DNA from: Anaerolineae bacterium
GTDB lineage: Bacteria > Chloroflexota > Anaerolineae > Aggregatilineales > Phototrophicaceae
Assembly (NCBI GenBank): GCA_021296065.1
Contig: JAGWBD010000005.1
Span: forward strand, 28,213-92,212
DNA: 64,000 bases
Direction of reading: 5' to 3'
The position numbers were made by a program, and so were the translations under genes. A model generated the notes under the pieces. The model was not told the DNA's origin. It ran no database searches and saw nothing but the letters and a program-made list of their open reading frames with translations. The first letter of the stretch is position 1. Each line of letters opens with the position of its first letter. Shown here one piece after another: positions 25,031-33,883 of the stretch.

Positions 25031-25070
25031 AAACTTGCGGCGATTGACTGCGCATCAGAAGAGGCAGGCC

Positions 25071-26021
25071 ATGAGCCGGTTTGCAATATCTGTAATCCTG
25101 AGCGCCCTGTCTCTGCTGCTTATCGGCTTTGCCCTGGGGTTGTTACTGGCCCCCTCGATTCCGATCGGACCCGCCGCCAGTAGCAACATGTCGCAACAAC
25201 TGGCTCCGGAAATCATCACCGTGCCGGTGCTGATCACCGCCACAATCGACCCCGATGCCTCCTTTGTGGTCGTGGTAACGGCTGCGCCCGAAGGCCAGAC
25301 CACCGGCGCCACGCCGATCCCCGGCCTGATCAACACGGCGGGCGATGGCGTCGTCGTGACGGCCGAAGGCACTGAGGAAGTCATCATCGTGCCCTATCCG
25401 GTCGAGGCTTTCACCGAAGGTCTGCCACCTGGTTGCATCCTGCACGAATTGCGCTCCGGCGATACACCCTACCAGTTGGCCGGAATCTATGGCGCTGACC
25501 CGGCCGCGATGCTGGAGATCAACGGTCTGACCGAGGACACGGCGCGTTTCCTGCGGGTCGGTGACCAGTTGGTTATCCCGCTGTCTGCCTGCCAAATGAC
25601 GCAGGACCAGGTCGAGGGCTTCCTCGCAGGCGAGTGGACCATTGACGACCTCGCCACGCCAACGCCCCAGGTGACCATTACCCTGCCGCCGACGGCGGAA
25701 GCCGTGCAACTGGAAATTACCCGCATCGTCGGGGCCGGTGATATCACCGCCGAGGGCGTGGAAATCCGCAACAGTGGCGATGGGGTCGACCTGCAGAACT
25801 GGACTTTGGAAGACGGCGAAGGCATGGTCTTCACCTTCCCGCAGCACCGGCTTTTCGGTGGCGGAACCATTTTGGTGGTCTCGCGCAGCGGTGACAACAC
25901 GCCCAACCGATTGCATCAGGGACTGGACGAAGCGCTGTGGAGCGAAGGCAGCGGCGTCGCCGTGCTGCGCGATGCGAATGGCGACGTTCAGGCCACCTTC
26001 AACCTCTCGGACGACAGTTGA
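25071..26021 (+). CDS. Anchored LysM and lamin-tail-domain surface protein
   Basis: The 316-residue product has a membrane anchor (FAISVILSALSLLLIGFALG) and a linker. A LysM domain lies at about 120-175 (HELRSGDTPYQLAGIYGADP, then LEINGL and LRVGDQLVIP) and would bind peptidoglycan or another glycan. A lamin-tail domain occupies about the last 95 residues: GVEIRNSGDGVDLQNWTLED, FTFPQHRLFGGG, then GVAVLRDANG. LTDs are often found on bacterial surface proteins and nucleases, but no nuclease motif is seen here. The ATG at 25071 follows AGAGG and begins the anchor directly. Confidence 0.85.
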   Translation: MSRFAISVILSALSLLLIGFALGLLLAPSIPIGPAASSNMSQQLAPEIITVPVLITATIDPDASFVVVVTAAPEGQTTGATPIPGLINTAGDGVVVTAEGTEEVIIVPYPVEAFTEGLPPGCILHELRSGDTPYQLAGIYGADPAAMLEINGLTEDTARFLRVGDQLVIPLSACQMTQDQVEGFLAGEWTIDDLATPTPQVTITLPPTAEAVQLEITRIVGAGDITAEGVEIRNSGDGVDLQNWTLEDGEGMVFTFPQHRLFGGGTILVVSRSGDNTPNRLHQGLDEALWSEGSGVAVLRDANGDVQATFNLSDDS

Positions 26022-26037
26022 ACGAAGAGCTTTCCCG

Positions 26038-26379
26038 GTGAAGAAAGACTGGGCCTCACTGGTCGAACAGCGCCTGCAACGCGCGCAGGCCGCCGGCGAA
26101 TTCGACGGGTTGCCAGGCGAAGGCAAGCCCTTGCCGCCGCTGGATGACGCTCACACGCCGCCAGAGCAGCGCCTGGCGCACAGCCTGTTGCGCGCCCACG
26201 ATCTGGCGCCGGAATGGATCACATTGGGTAAGGATGTGGAGCGTCGGCGCGCCCGCTTGCTGCGTGGCTCTCTTGACAGCACCAGGGAAAAGGCGCGCCT
26301 GAACCGCGATATTCTGCGTTACAACCTGATGGCGCCCGCCGGTATACCGCGCAAGGCAATGCTCGCGCCGGACCGGTAA
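26038..26379 (+). CDS. DUF1992 (DnaJ-homologue subfamily C member 28-like) protein
   Basis: The 113-residue product fits the DUF1992 family: LVEQRLQRAQAAGEFDGLPG, then GKPLPPLDD, and LAPEWITLGKDVERRR. The family is short, soluble and widespread in bacteria; its role is not established, though eukaryotic relatives are called DNAJC28. It starts at GTG 26038, 17 nt after the LysM gene stop, so the two may share a transcript. Confidence 0.8.
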   Translation: MKKDWASLVEQRLQRAQAAGEFDGLPGEGKPLPPLDDAHTPPEQRLAHSLLRAHDLAPEWITLGKDVERRRARLLRGSLDSTREKARLNRDILRYNLMAPAGIPRKAMLAPDR

Positions 26380-26400
26380 GGGACCGTTACAAGTGCAGGC

Positions 26401-26598
26401 TCAGGCCTCTTCGGCTTTCTTCTCCGCAGTGGCTTCCTCGTTGGCGGCGGCAGCTTCCCTCGCGCCCTGATCAAGGCCCTTGCGAAAATTGGCGACCGCA
26501 CTGCCCAGTTCGCCGCCGATTCGCGATACACGGCCCACGCCAAAGAGCAGCAGTACAATCACGAGAAGAATAATGAGTTCGGTCGGTCCCAGATTCAT
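26401..26598 (-). CDS. tatA: Twin-arginine translocase subunit TatA/TatE
   Basis: The 65-residue product has one N-terminal membrane helix (PTELIILLVIVLLLFGVGRV), the hinge and amphipathic helix (RIGGELGSAVANFRKGL) and a charged Ala/Glu tail. This is the standard TatA layout. TatA polymers form the pore for folded exported proteins. No tatC is in the window. The ATG at 26598 begins the helix; an upstream ATG at 26622 would add eight residues. Confidence 0.92.
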   Translation of the reverse strand: MNLGPTELIILLVIVLLLFGVGRVSRIGGELGSAVANFRKGLDQGAREAAAANEEATAEKKAEEA

Positions 26599-26630
26599 AC
26601 GGGATAGTCCCCTGCTGATCAACCTGATCC

Positions 26631-26636
26631 AGTATA
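26631..26636 (-). promoter_or_regulatory. -10 element for tatA
   Basis: TATACT on the minus strand lies 32 nt before the ATG at 26598 and would place the transcript start near 26624. Confidence 0.4.
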
Positions 26637-26790
26637 CCCGCAGACCGGCCTGGCCGCCATGTGCTCTCCCGCCGGATTCGCTGCTGCGCCGCCCTGCTTG
26701 ACAAGCGCTTCCTGCCTGTTCTATGCTTTGGGCAGCGGCTGGCAGAGATCGCTGCCATGCGCAAGGGGGAGCAGGTCAGGTGAAAACAGT

Positions 26791-27201
26791 ATGATCGCCA
26801 ACCACGTCTGGATTGAAAAATCAGAACCGTCTGAAAACGACGCTTGTGACGTCATCGTCCGAATGGAGGATGGCAGCCACTACACGGCGTCGTTTGTGAC
26901 TCTGGCCTGGTTGCGACGACAACTGGACCTGGGCTTTCATGGCGCCTGCGACCACCCCCACTGCAACCCCGTGCGCTATGCGGCCATCGATACCCCTCAC
27001 GTTCTTGTCGATGATCTTGAATGCGACACCCTGCTGGACGTTATCGAATGCATGATCGACCTGGGCACTTTCGAGGGCCGTTTCACCCGCGTCAGCGGCG
27101 ATGAGGCCATTCACCCCGGCGGCGTGCGAACTCCCTGCGTCACCCACGAAATGGTCACCTTCGTCATCAGTGACGTGCTGAGCGTTACCGGCGTCACCTG
27201 A
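26791..27201 (+). CDS. Hypothetical soluble protein
   Basis: The 136-residue product is soluble and acidic, with no signal peptide or membrane segment. The first half resembles a small beta fold (ACDVIVRMEDGSHYTASFVT). It has clustered His/Cys residues in GACDHPHCNP, a possible metal site, and a terminal CVTHEMV. Start ATG 26791 has AGGTG about 8 nt before. Codon use fits the neighbours and antisense readings are weaker, so it is probably real. I do not recognise the family. thrS follows 80 bp later on the same strand. Confidence 0.6.
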   Translation: MIANHVWIEKSEPSENDACDVIVRMEDGSHYTASFVTLAWLRRQLDLGFHGACDHPHCNPVRYAAIDTPHVLVDDLECDTLLDVIECMIDLGTFEGRFTRVSGDEAIHPGGVRTPCVTHEMVTFVISDVLSVTGVT

Positions 27202-27281
27202 ACTCCTCCTCCTCCATCCTTGACCGTTGTGTCGGCCAGCCCTGCGCCCGATTTCTGGCCCCGTGCAAATAAAGGGAACCC

Positions 27282-29081
27282 ATGTCCAACCCGGCAGACC
27301 AGTTGTATCGCATCCGCCATTCGGCAGCGCACATCATGGCGGAGGCCATGCTGGAGCGCTTTCCCCAGGCGAAAATCGCCATCGGCCCACCCATTGAGGA
27401 CGGCTTCTATTACGATTTTGACCTGCCGCGGCCCGTCAGCGACGAAGACCTGAAATGGGTCGAGCGGCGCATGAAAAAGATCATCGTCGGCAACCACGCT
27501 TTCACCTGCCGCGAGATTGGCGCCGACGAGGCGCGTGAACTCTTCCATGACCAGCCCTACAAACTGGAACTGATCGATGATCTGGTCAACGGCCGCGTCG
27601 ACGAAAACGGCGAGCACATCGCCGCGCCGGCGGAGACGCTCACCGTCTATACCCAGAACCGCTTCACCGACCTCTGCCGCGGCCCGCACGTCGAACGCAG
27701 CAGGGAAATTGACCCCAGGGCGCTGCGCATCGCCTTTCGCCCGCCCGCCGGCGCTTACTGGCGCGGCGACGAAAATCGGCCGCAACTGACGCGCATCTAC
27801 GGCACCGCCTGGAACAACGCCGACGAACTGCAGGACTATCTTGAGCGCCTGGAAGAAGCGCGGCGCCGCGATCATCGTGTGCTGGGAGAACGCCTGGGTC
27901 TTTTCACCATCAGTCCGCTGGTCGGCAGGGGCCTGCCGCTGTGGAAGCCGAAGGGGACCATTCTGCGCGACACGCTTGAGCGCTGGTTGCGCGACGTGCA
28001 GGTCGACAATGGTTACGAACCGGTCATGACGCCGCACATCGGCCGTCTCGACCTGTACCGCACCTCCGGTCACTATCCCTATTACGCCGACAGCCAGTAC
28101 GCGCCGCTCGAAGTCGATGACGAGCAATTCCTGTTGCGTCCCATGAACTGCCCGCACCATTGCGCCATTTACCAGAGCGAAATGCGCTCCTGGCGCGACC
28201 TGCCCGTGCGCCTCGCCGAGTTCGGCACCGTCTACCGCTACGAACAATCCGGCGAACTGCACGGTCTGACGCGTGTGCGCGGCTTCACGGTTGATGACGC
28301 GCACCTCTTCGTCAGGCCGGACCAGCTGGTTGAGGAATTCCAGGGCGTGGTGCGACTGATTCAACAGGTTTTCGGCGCACTCGGCATGACGGACTTCGCG
28401 GCGCGCGTCGGTATTCGCGACCCTCACAGCGACAAATACAGCGGCAGTGACGAATTGTGGCAAAAGGCCACCGACGCCATCCTGCTGGCCTGCAGGGAAC
28501 TGGGCCTGGAGCACCGCATCGAGGAAGGCGAGGCGGCATTTTATGGCCCCAAGCTGGACTTTATCTTTCGCGATGGTCTGCAACGCGAATGGCAACTGGG
28601 CACTGTGCAGGTGGACTACAACCTGCCCGAGCGCTTTGATCTCGAGTACGTCGACAGCGACGACAACCGTCAACGTCCGGTCATGATCCATCGCGCGCCC
28701 TTCGGCAGCATGGAGCGTTTCATCGGCATCCTTATCGAACACTTCGCCGGCGCCTTTCCCGTCTGGCTGGCGCCCCAACAGGCGATTCTAATCCCAATCG
28801 CCGACCGCCACGTTGCCCCGGCGCGCGAGTTGGCCACGCAGTTGCGTGCGGCTGGCATTCGCGCGCACGTCGACGAGAGTCGCAATCGCATGGGCAACAA
28901 GATCCGGCTGGCGCGCCAACAAAACATCCCCTACATGCTGGTGCTGGGCGACCGCGATCTCGAAAACGGCACGGTCAGTGTGCGCCTGCGCAATGACGAG
29001 GACCTGGGCGCCATGTCGCTGCCGGAATTCACGGCCATGGCGACCCGCGCAATTGACGAGAAACTGCTAACCCTGCAGTAA
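27282..29081 (+). CDS. thrS: Threonyl-tRNA synthetase lacking the TGS domain
   Basis: The 599-residue enzyme charges tRNA-Thr. It begins almost at once with the editing domain (IRHSAAHIMAEAML, later CRGPHVE), so the usual 60-residue N-terminal TGS domain is missing. The class II catalytic core is complete: PMNCPHHCAIY holds the zinc Cys, FGTVYRYEQSGELHGLTRVR is motif 2, and HRAPFGSMERFIG is motif 3. The anticodon-binding domain forms the last 110 residues. AAAGGG precedes the ATG. TGS-less forms are known in some bacteria and function normally. Confidence 0.95.
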   Translation: MSNPADQLYRIRHSAAHIMAEAMLERFPQAKIAIGPPIEDGFYYDFDLPRPVSDEDLKWVERRMKKIIVGNHAFTCREIGADEARELFHDQPYKLELIDDLVNGRVDENGEHIAAPAETLTVYTQNRFTDLCRGPHVERSREIDPRALRIAFRPPAGAYWRGDENRPQLTRIYGTAWNNADELQDYLERLEEARRRDHRVLGERLGLFTISPLVGRGLPLWKPKGTILRDTLERWLRDVQVDNGYEPVMTPHIGRLDLYRTSGHYPYYADSQYAPLEVDDEQFLLRPMNCPHHCAIYQSEMRSWRDLPVRLAEFGTVYRYEQSGELHGLTRVRGFTVDDAHLFVRPDQLVEEFQGVVRLIQQVFGALGMTDFAARVGIRDPHSDKYSGSDELWQKATDAILLACRELGLEHRIEEGEAAFYGPKLDFIFRDGLQREWQLGTVQVDYNLPERFDLEYVDSDDNRQRPVMIHRAPFGSMERFIGILIEHFAGAFPVWLAPQQAILIPIADRHVAPARELATQLRAAGIRAHVDESRNRMGNKIRLARQQNIPYMLVLGDRDLENGTVSVRLRNDEDLGAMSLPEFTAMATRAIDEKLLTLQ

Positions 29082-29084
29082 GCC

Positions 29085-30251
29085 TCAGTCGCGGCAAATG
29101 CGCAGCAGCGCATCGGTTTGCGATACCATGCGTTCGAAGCTGAAACGCTCCAGACCATCGGCCGCGTTGCCGGCCAAACGCTCCCGCAGGCCAGGCTGCA
29201 GGGCGCGTTGCAGCGCTTCCACCAGCGCATCACCGTCCGGCCAGGGCACCAGCAGGCCGTTTTGGTCTTGCGTGACCACTTCCGGGTTGCCGCAGCGATC
29301 GCTGGCGATGACCGGCGTGCCGACTTGCAGGCTCTCCAGCAGGGAATGAGACAGCCCTTCGTAGCCGGAATACAGCACGAACCAGTCCGCCGCCTGCATG
29401 TAAAGCGCCAGCTGCGGGCGGGTGATCTGCCCCATGAAGCGCACCCGCGGCTCCAGCTTCAATTGTTCAACCTGTCTTTCCAGCGCCGGGCGTTGCGGCC
29501 CGTCACCGGCGACGATTAGTCGAAACTGTGGCACCTGCGCCAGCGCTGACAAGAGTTGGTCGATGCCCTTCCAGGGGTTCAGGCGCGCGGCGGTGAGCAG
29601 CAAGGGCTGGTCGTCCAGGCCCAGTTGCTGGCGTGCGACGACCTGGTCCTGGGCTGGCGTGGCGGCCAGCGGCGGCAAGGCGTTGGGGATGACCTGGATT
29701 TGCGTCGGCATCACGCCCCAGCCGGTCACCAGTCGGCGCAGCCATTCCCCGGGCACGATGACGCGGCGGGCCCGCTGCAACTCCCGCGAGCGAAGCGTCT
29801 TTTGCAACTCGACCAGACGTCCGTAACGCTGGAGTTGGAAGCGTTCGATGTCCTCATCCGGCGGAATCCAGCCTCGCCGGATGCTGCGCTCCCAGGCCTG
29901 GTCGCCCACGATGCGGTAGACGCGCGGCGGTCCACCAGGGGGCAGTGGCAGGCCGGGCGTGGTGTGCAGCACCAAATCGGCGCCGCGCATCCGGGACCAG
30001 GCGGCGCCGGCATAGCGGGCCAGGCGCAGCGGCGGGATGCTGCGCGGAATGCGTTTCAACGGCCAGGATGGCCCGTCCGGGCTGGCGTCGCCGAAACTTA
30101 TGACCTCCAGTTCCCAGCCCTGCGCCTGCAGCGCCGGCAGGACGTCCTGCAGCCAGGTGGCGGGCCCGCCGGCTTCCGGCGGCGCTATGCCCGAAGCGAC
30201 CAGCAAACGACCCGCCCGCCGCGCATGGCCGCGCAACGCTTCTTCAGACAT
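29085..30251 (-). CDS. GT4-family glycosyltransferase
   Basis: The 388-residue product has the GT-B fold of glycosyltransferase family 4. The N-terminal domain begins with ASGIAPPEAGGPATWLQDVL. The C-terminal domain has LLTAARLNPWKGIDQLL (donor-binding region), VAGDGPQRPALE and the EX7E-type motif YEGLSHSLLESLQVGTPVIA. It moves a sugar from a nucleotide donor to a lipid, glycan or metabolite in the cytoplasm. The acceptor is unknown. ATG 30251 overlaps the ychF stop by 8 nt, indicating coupling. Confidence 0.88.
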   Translation of the reverse strand: MSEEALRGHARRAGRLLVASGIAPPEAGGPATWLQDVLPALQAQGWELEVISFGDASPDGPSWPLKRIPRSIPPLRLARYAGAAWSRMRGADLVLHTTPGLPLPPGGPPRVYRIVGDQAWERSIRRGWIPPDEDIERFQLQRYGRLVELQKTLRSRELQRARRVIVPGEWLRRLVTGWGVMPTQIQVIPNALPPLAATPAQDQVVARQQLGLDDQPLLLTAARLNPWKGIDQLLSALAQVPQFRLIVAGDGPQRPALERQVEQLKLEPRVRFMGQITRPQLALYMQAADWFVLYSGYEGLSHSLLESLQVGTPVIASDRCGNPEVVTQDQNGLLVPWPDGDALVEALQRALQPGLRERLAGNAADGLERFSFERMVSQTDALLRICRD

Positions 30252-31323
30252 TGAAGCGGATGCGGAGCACGTCGCCGTCCTGCACTTCGTAGTCGCGACC
30301 CTCAAGGCGCAACTGACCGGCGCGTCGTAAATCGGCCTCGCGCCCTTCCGCGGCCAGCAGGTCCTCGCTGCGCATCACCTCGGCGCGGATGAATCCCCGC
30401 TGCATGTCGCTGTGCACCACCCCGGCGGCCTCGGCCGCGCCCGAGCCGGACGGGAGACTCCAGGCGCGCAATTCATTTTCGTTGAGGGTGAAGAAGGAGC
30501 GCAGCTGCAGCAACGCAAAGGAAAGTCGGATGACCTTGTCCGCGCTACGTTCCTGAATGCCAAACTCCTCCATGAAGATCGCGGCATCCTCCGCTTCGAG
30601 TGTCGCGATTTCGGCCTCCAGGCGGCCGCGCAGGGCGGTGACCAGCATGCCAGGCCCTGTTGCGGGCAAGGCGACATCGGCTTCCACCCGGGAGTCGTCC
30701 ACATTCAGGACAATCAACATCGGCTTGAGCGTGAGAAAGCCGAAGCCGCGAAGGGCGCTTCGCTGTGTCGGCGTCAGGGCGCAGGCGCGTAGCGGGCGAC
30801 CCTCCTCCAGGTGCTGCTGCAGGGAGACGAGCAACTCGCCTTCGTCACGCACTTCTTTGGCGACACGGCGTCCCTTTAGTCGGACCTCGTTGTCGATGCG
30901 TTCCAGCCGCGTCTCCAGCGCCACCAGGTCATGCAGCTGCAATTCGGCATCCAGCATGTCCAGGTCGCGCGCCGGGTCCACCTTGTCGTATGGATGCGGC
31001 ACGGCATCGTTTTCAAAGGCGCGCAATACCAGCACGAAGCCATCCACCTGTTCCAGTTCCTGGCGGAAGCGCCCCTGAATCCCGGCTTCGCTCACGCCCC
31101 GCTCAAGGCCGGCAATATCGCTGTAGGTGACCTGAATGTGGGTCGTCTTGCGCGGCTGATAGATGAGGCTGAGTTGGTCCACCCGTTCGTCCGGCACGCG
31201 CACGACCGCCGTGTGCACCTCGAAGCGACCGGCTGCGGCGCCCGTGGCGATGTCCTGGCCGGTCAATGCGTTGAAGAGGGTGGTCTTGCCGCTGTTGGGC
31301 AGGCCGATAATGCCGAGGCGCAG
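30244..31323 (-). CDS. ychF: YchF/OLA1-type ATPase, apparently started from CTG
   Basis: YchF is a universal P-loop ATPase that binds ribosomes and stress-response partners. The G1 loop GLPNSGKTT (7-15), the G3 motif DIAGLERGVSEAG and the C-terminal TGS-like domain (FIRAEVM, then DYEVQDGDVLRIRFNV) are all present. The P-loop lies upstream of the first ATG/GTG/TTG in frame (TTG 31266), so that start would delete it. A CTG at 31323 stands 8 nt after a perfect AGGAGG (31332-31337) and gives the family N-terminus M-RLGIIGLPN. I therefore use CTG. The full length is 359 residues, as expected for the family. Confidence 0.88.
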   Translation of the reverse strand: MRLGIIGLPNSGKTTLFNALTGQDIATGAAAGRFEVHTAVVRVPDERVDQLSLIYQPRKTTHIQVTYSDIAGLERGVSEAGIQGRFRQELEQVDGFVLVLRAFENDAVPHPYDKVDPARDLDMLDAELQLHDLVALETRLERIDNEVRLKGRRVAKEVRDEGELLVSLQQHLEEGRPLRACALTPTQRSALRGFGFLTLKPMLIVLNVDDSRVEADVALPATGPGMLVTALRGRLEAEIATLEAEDAAIFMEEFGIQERSADKVIRLSFALLQLRSFFTLNENELRAWSLPSGSGAAEAAGVVHSDMQRGFIRAEVMRSEDLLAAEGREADLRRAGQLRLEGRDYEVQDGDVLRIRFNV

Positions 31324-31375
31324 GGTCGTGGCCTCCTGTTTGTCAGCTGGAATGCCGGCGTTTCCGGCCTGGCCA

Positions 31376-31458
31376 TGGGGTTGGCGGGTTTCGAACCCGC
31401 CCGCCGGTTAAGGCAGGAGATTTTAAGTCACCCATGTCTGCCATTCCATCACAACCCC
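31376..31458 (-). tRNA. tRNA-Leu (anticodon TAA)
   Basis: On the minus strand acceptor GGGGTTG pairs with CAACCCC, discriminator A. The anticodon loop CTTAAAA gives TAA. A long variable arm (class II) and T arm GCGGG-TTCGAAA-CCCGC are present. The anticodon stem has one central T-T mismatch (GGTGA/TCTCC). CCA is not encoded. Confidence 0.9.
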
Positions 31459-31468
31459 CTGCGCCAGT

Positions 31469-32374
31469 CTACCTGTCGGCCTGTTCCCGGTCAATCGGAG
31501 CGGGGTCGAGCAGATGCCGGTTGAACTGGTACACGGGCGCAAGATACTGCCACAAATGACCGCCCGACAAAAATTCGTTCAGCCGGGCATATGTCCACTC
31601 CTGCTCGGGATGTTGCTGCCGCATCCAGCGCCTGAAGGACACAAACAGCGGCCGTGCGTATCGAAATTGCTCGACTATGATGTGGCCGCGCAGCCCGAAG
31701 CGCTCGACATAACCCAGACGCTGCATCTCCTTGTACAGAGCGCTGTAGTCCACAGGCACGCGCCGGTGTTCGACGCGCCAGCCACGTTCGTCGCCTTCGA
31801 GAATGGCGTAACTGGCGTCATGCAGGCCGATATGGGGTGTGCCTGCCGGGCCAGGATTGATGAATTGCCAGTCCGCCAGGTTACGTTCAAAGGCCATGTG
31901 GTAGTGACCCGCAACGATGTGGCTTTCGTCCGTACCGGCCAGCATGGCCAGCGCATCACTCTCGGCCGTAACCGCCGTGACGGTCCTGAAGGGATTGCCC
32001 GGCGAGGCATGCACCACCCGCAAGGGCGGCGCGTCTGCGAATCTCAGGGACAGTTCGTCAGGCATGACGGCCAGGCGCGCCAGCCAGGCGTCACCGAGTT
32101 GCTCTGCCAGAAAATCCAGAAAGGCCCAGTCGCGCCGTTCCCCTGCCGGACATACGGCGACCTGATCGAGAAGGTAATGTTCGTGGTTGCCGCGGATGGC
32201 GACCCAGCCCCGATCGAAGACCGTCTCCAGCACCTCTCTGGAAAAGGGGCCGATGTTGATCAGGTCGCCGGCGACGATGACCTGGTCCAGGTGCTCGCCC
32301 TCCATGTCGGCGATGACGGCCTCCAGAGCGGGCAAATTGCCATGGATATCGGCCAGAACGGCCAGGCGCGTCAT
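31469..32374 (-). CDS. Metallophosphoesterase
   Basis: The 301-residue product carries the calcineurin-like phosphoesterase motifs: LADIHGN at the start, VAGDLINIGPF, RGNHEHYLL, then AGHYHM. These supply the Asp, His and Asn ligands of a two-metal site. The extra 100-residue C-terminal part is Arg-, Tyr- and Trp-rich and has no clear family. The ATG at 32374 overlaps the stop of the upstream GT2 gene as ATGA, so the two are translated together. The substrate is unknown. Confidence 0.85.
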   Translation of the reverse strand: MTRLAVLADIHGNLPALEAVIADMEGEHLDQVIVAGDLINIGPFSREVLETVFDRGWVAIRGNHEHYLLDQVAVCPAGERRDWAFLDFLAEQLGDAWLARLAVMPDELSLRFADAPPLRVVHASPGNPFRTVTAVTAESDALAMLAGTDESHIVAGHYHMAFERNLADWQFINPGPAGTPHIGLHDASYAILEGDERGWRVEHRRVPVDYSALYKEMQRLGYVERFGLRGHIIVEQFRYARPLFVSFRRWMRQQHPEQEWTYARLNEFLSGGHLWQYLAPVYQFNRHLLDPAPIDREQADR

Positions 32375-33801
32375 GGACGCGGGCGCGCCAACAGCCACTG
32401 GTCGCGCAGGCTGAGGCCCGCGACCAGCGCAAAGGCCAGGCAGTAGAGCGCCAGCCAGGGGACCAGCGCGGGATAGTGCGCCAGGGCGATCAACGTGGCC
32501 GCCAGCGCGTAGGCGGCCAGCAGCAACTCGCCGGCCAGAGTCCGGTCGATGCGCAGGGCGTAGCGGCTGACCGCCCAGGATTGCGCAAACTTGGGCGTGC
32601 GACGAAACTCCGCCGCGCCCGATCCCAGACCGGCCAGCACCGCCAGGGTGGCGTTGAAGGTCATACCCGTGCCCAGCAAGAGGAGCAGCGGGAAGGCGCG
32701 CAGACGTCGTCGCCAGTCCGGATAAAGCGCATATTGACTCAGCAAGTACAACAGCGCCGGCACCAGCGCCGCCAGGCCCAGCGGACCCGGCAACAAGGCC
32801 TCAAAGCCGCCACCCAACAGCAGCAGCGGTGTCAACAGCAACATCAGCAGCATTAACGGGTGCGGCAGATACTGGCACAGGTGCAGAGTGGCCATGATAC
32901 GTTGCGCAGGTGGCAAAGGCGCGCGCCACAGCGGCAGTAGCAGGCCGATCAGGGTACGCGTGCTGCCGCGCGCCCAGCGCGCCTGCTGTTGCTTCCATGC
33001 GGCCATCTGTGGCGGCACTTCCGCCGGAACGACCACGTCCGGCAGATACAGAAAGCGCCAGCCGGCCAGTTGCGCGCGGTAGCTGAGGTCAAGGTCTTCG
33101 GTCAGCGTCAACGCGCTCCAGCCGCCGGCCTCGAGAATGCAGGAGCGTCGCCAAACGCCGCCGGAACCGCTGAAGTTGATGAACCAGCCGGCGCGGTTGC
33201 GGGCCGTCTGCTCGACGATGAAGTGGCCGTCCAGCGCCAGCGCCTGGCCGCGCGTGAGCGCGTTGTCGGGCCAGTTGAGATGCCCCCAGCGCGTCTGCAC
33301 CATGCCGATGCGTCCGTCCGCCACCAGATGCGGCACCGTCCGCCGCAGGAAGTCCGGCGGCGGCACGAAATCAGCGTCGAGAACGGCCACCAGTTCGCAA
33401 TCCAGCTGCGCGAGACCCTCGGCCAACGCCCCCGCCTTGTAACCTGTGCGTTGCGCCCGCTGCAGATGCTGGATGTCAAGCCCCTGCGCGCGCAGGGTCG
33501 GCAGCATACGGCACACGATGGCGCTGGTTTCGTCGCTGGAGTCATCCAGCACCTGGACCTTCAGACTCTGGCGCGGGTAATCCAGCGCCGCGACGGCCGC
33601 CAGCAGTCGTTCGATGACGTAACGCTCGTTGTAGACGGGCAATTGCACCGCCACGCGCGGCCAGGCCGTCACGGGCGGCGGCGTCAGCGATTGATGCCGA
33701 GTCCGCCAGTAGGCCAGCAAGAGCACGGCTGTTCCCAGGGCTTGCAGAATCAGCAGCAGCGCGCAGAGCAGATAAACCAGGCTGAGAATGCTAAGGGCCA
33801 T
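32371..33801 (-). CDS. GT2-family membrane glycosyltransferase (processive, cellulose/mannan-synthase-like)
   Basis: The 476-residue product has an N-terminal membrane helix, a GT-A catalytic domain and about four further helices at the C-terminus. The motifs of processive GT2 enzymes are all seen: [27 protein letters not shown] at 142-144, TED in LTLTEDLDL and QQARW in [10 protein letters not shown]. Such enzymes polymerise beta-linked sugars or extend glycolipids from a nucleotide sugar. The downstream phosphoesterase overlaps it by 4 nt. The product polymer cannot be told from sequence. Confidence 0.9.
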   Translation of the reverse strand: MALSILSLVYLLCALLLILQALGTAVLLLAYWRTRHQSLTPPPVTAWPRVAVQLPVYNERYVIERLLAAVAALDYPRQSLKVQVLDDSSDETSAIVCRMLPTLRAQGLDIQHLQRAQRTGYKAGALAEGLAQLDCELVAVLDADFVPPPDFLRRTVPHLVADGRIGMVQTRWGHLNWPDNALTRGQALALDGHFIVEQTARNRAGWFINFSGSGGVWRRSCILEAGGWSALTLTEDLDLSYRAQLAGWRFLYLPDVVVPAEVPPQMAAWKQQQARWARGSTRTLIGLLLPLWRAPLPPAQRIMATLHLCQYLPHPLMLLMLLLTPLLLLGGGFEALLPGPLGLAALVPALLYLLSQYALYPDWRRRLRAFPLLLLLGTGMTFNATLAVLAGLGSGAAEFRRTPKFAQSWAVSRYALRIDRTLAGELLLAAYALAATLIALAHYPALVPWLALYCLAFALVAGLSLRDQWLLARPRP

Positions 33802-33839
33802 CAGGGCGAGTCTGGCACATATCAGGCGGGAGTCAAGGG

Positions 33840-33848
33840 TGCTATACT
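33840..33848 (+). promoter_or_regulatory. Extended -10 element before the PhyH-PfkB-aldolase operon
   Basis: TGC plus TATACT lies about 35 nt before the ATG at 33884. GAGGGGAGAG before that ATG is a strong ribosome site. Confidence 0.5.
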
Positions 33849-33883
33849 CCGCGCCGGGCCGTCAACATGAGGGGAGAGTCGCC

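Noticed and set aside
27111..28778. A 555-codon open frame antisense to thrS
   Set aside because: It mirrors the codon structure of thrS, has no family features, and lies wholly opposite a certain gene. It is a high-G+C shadow.
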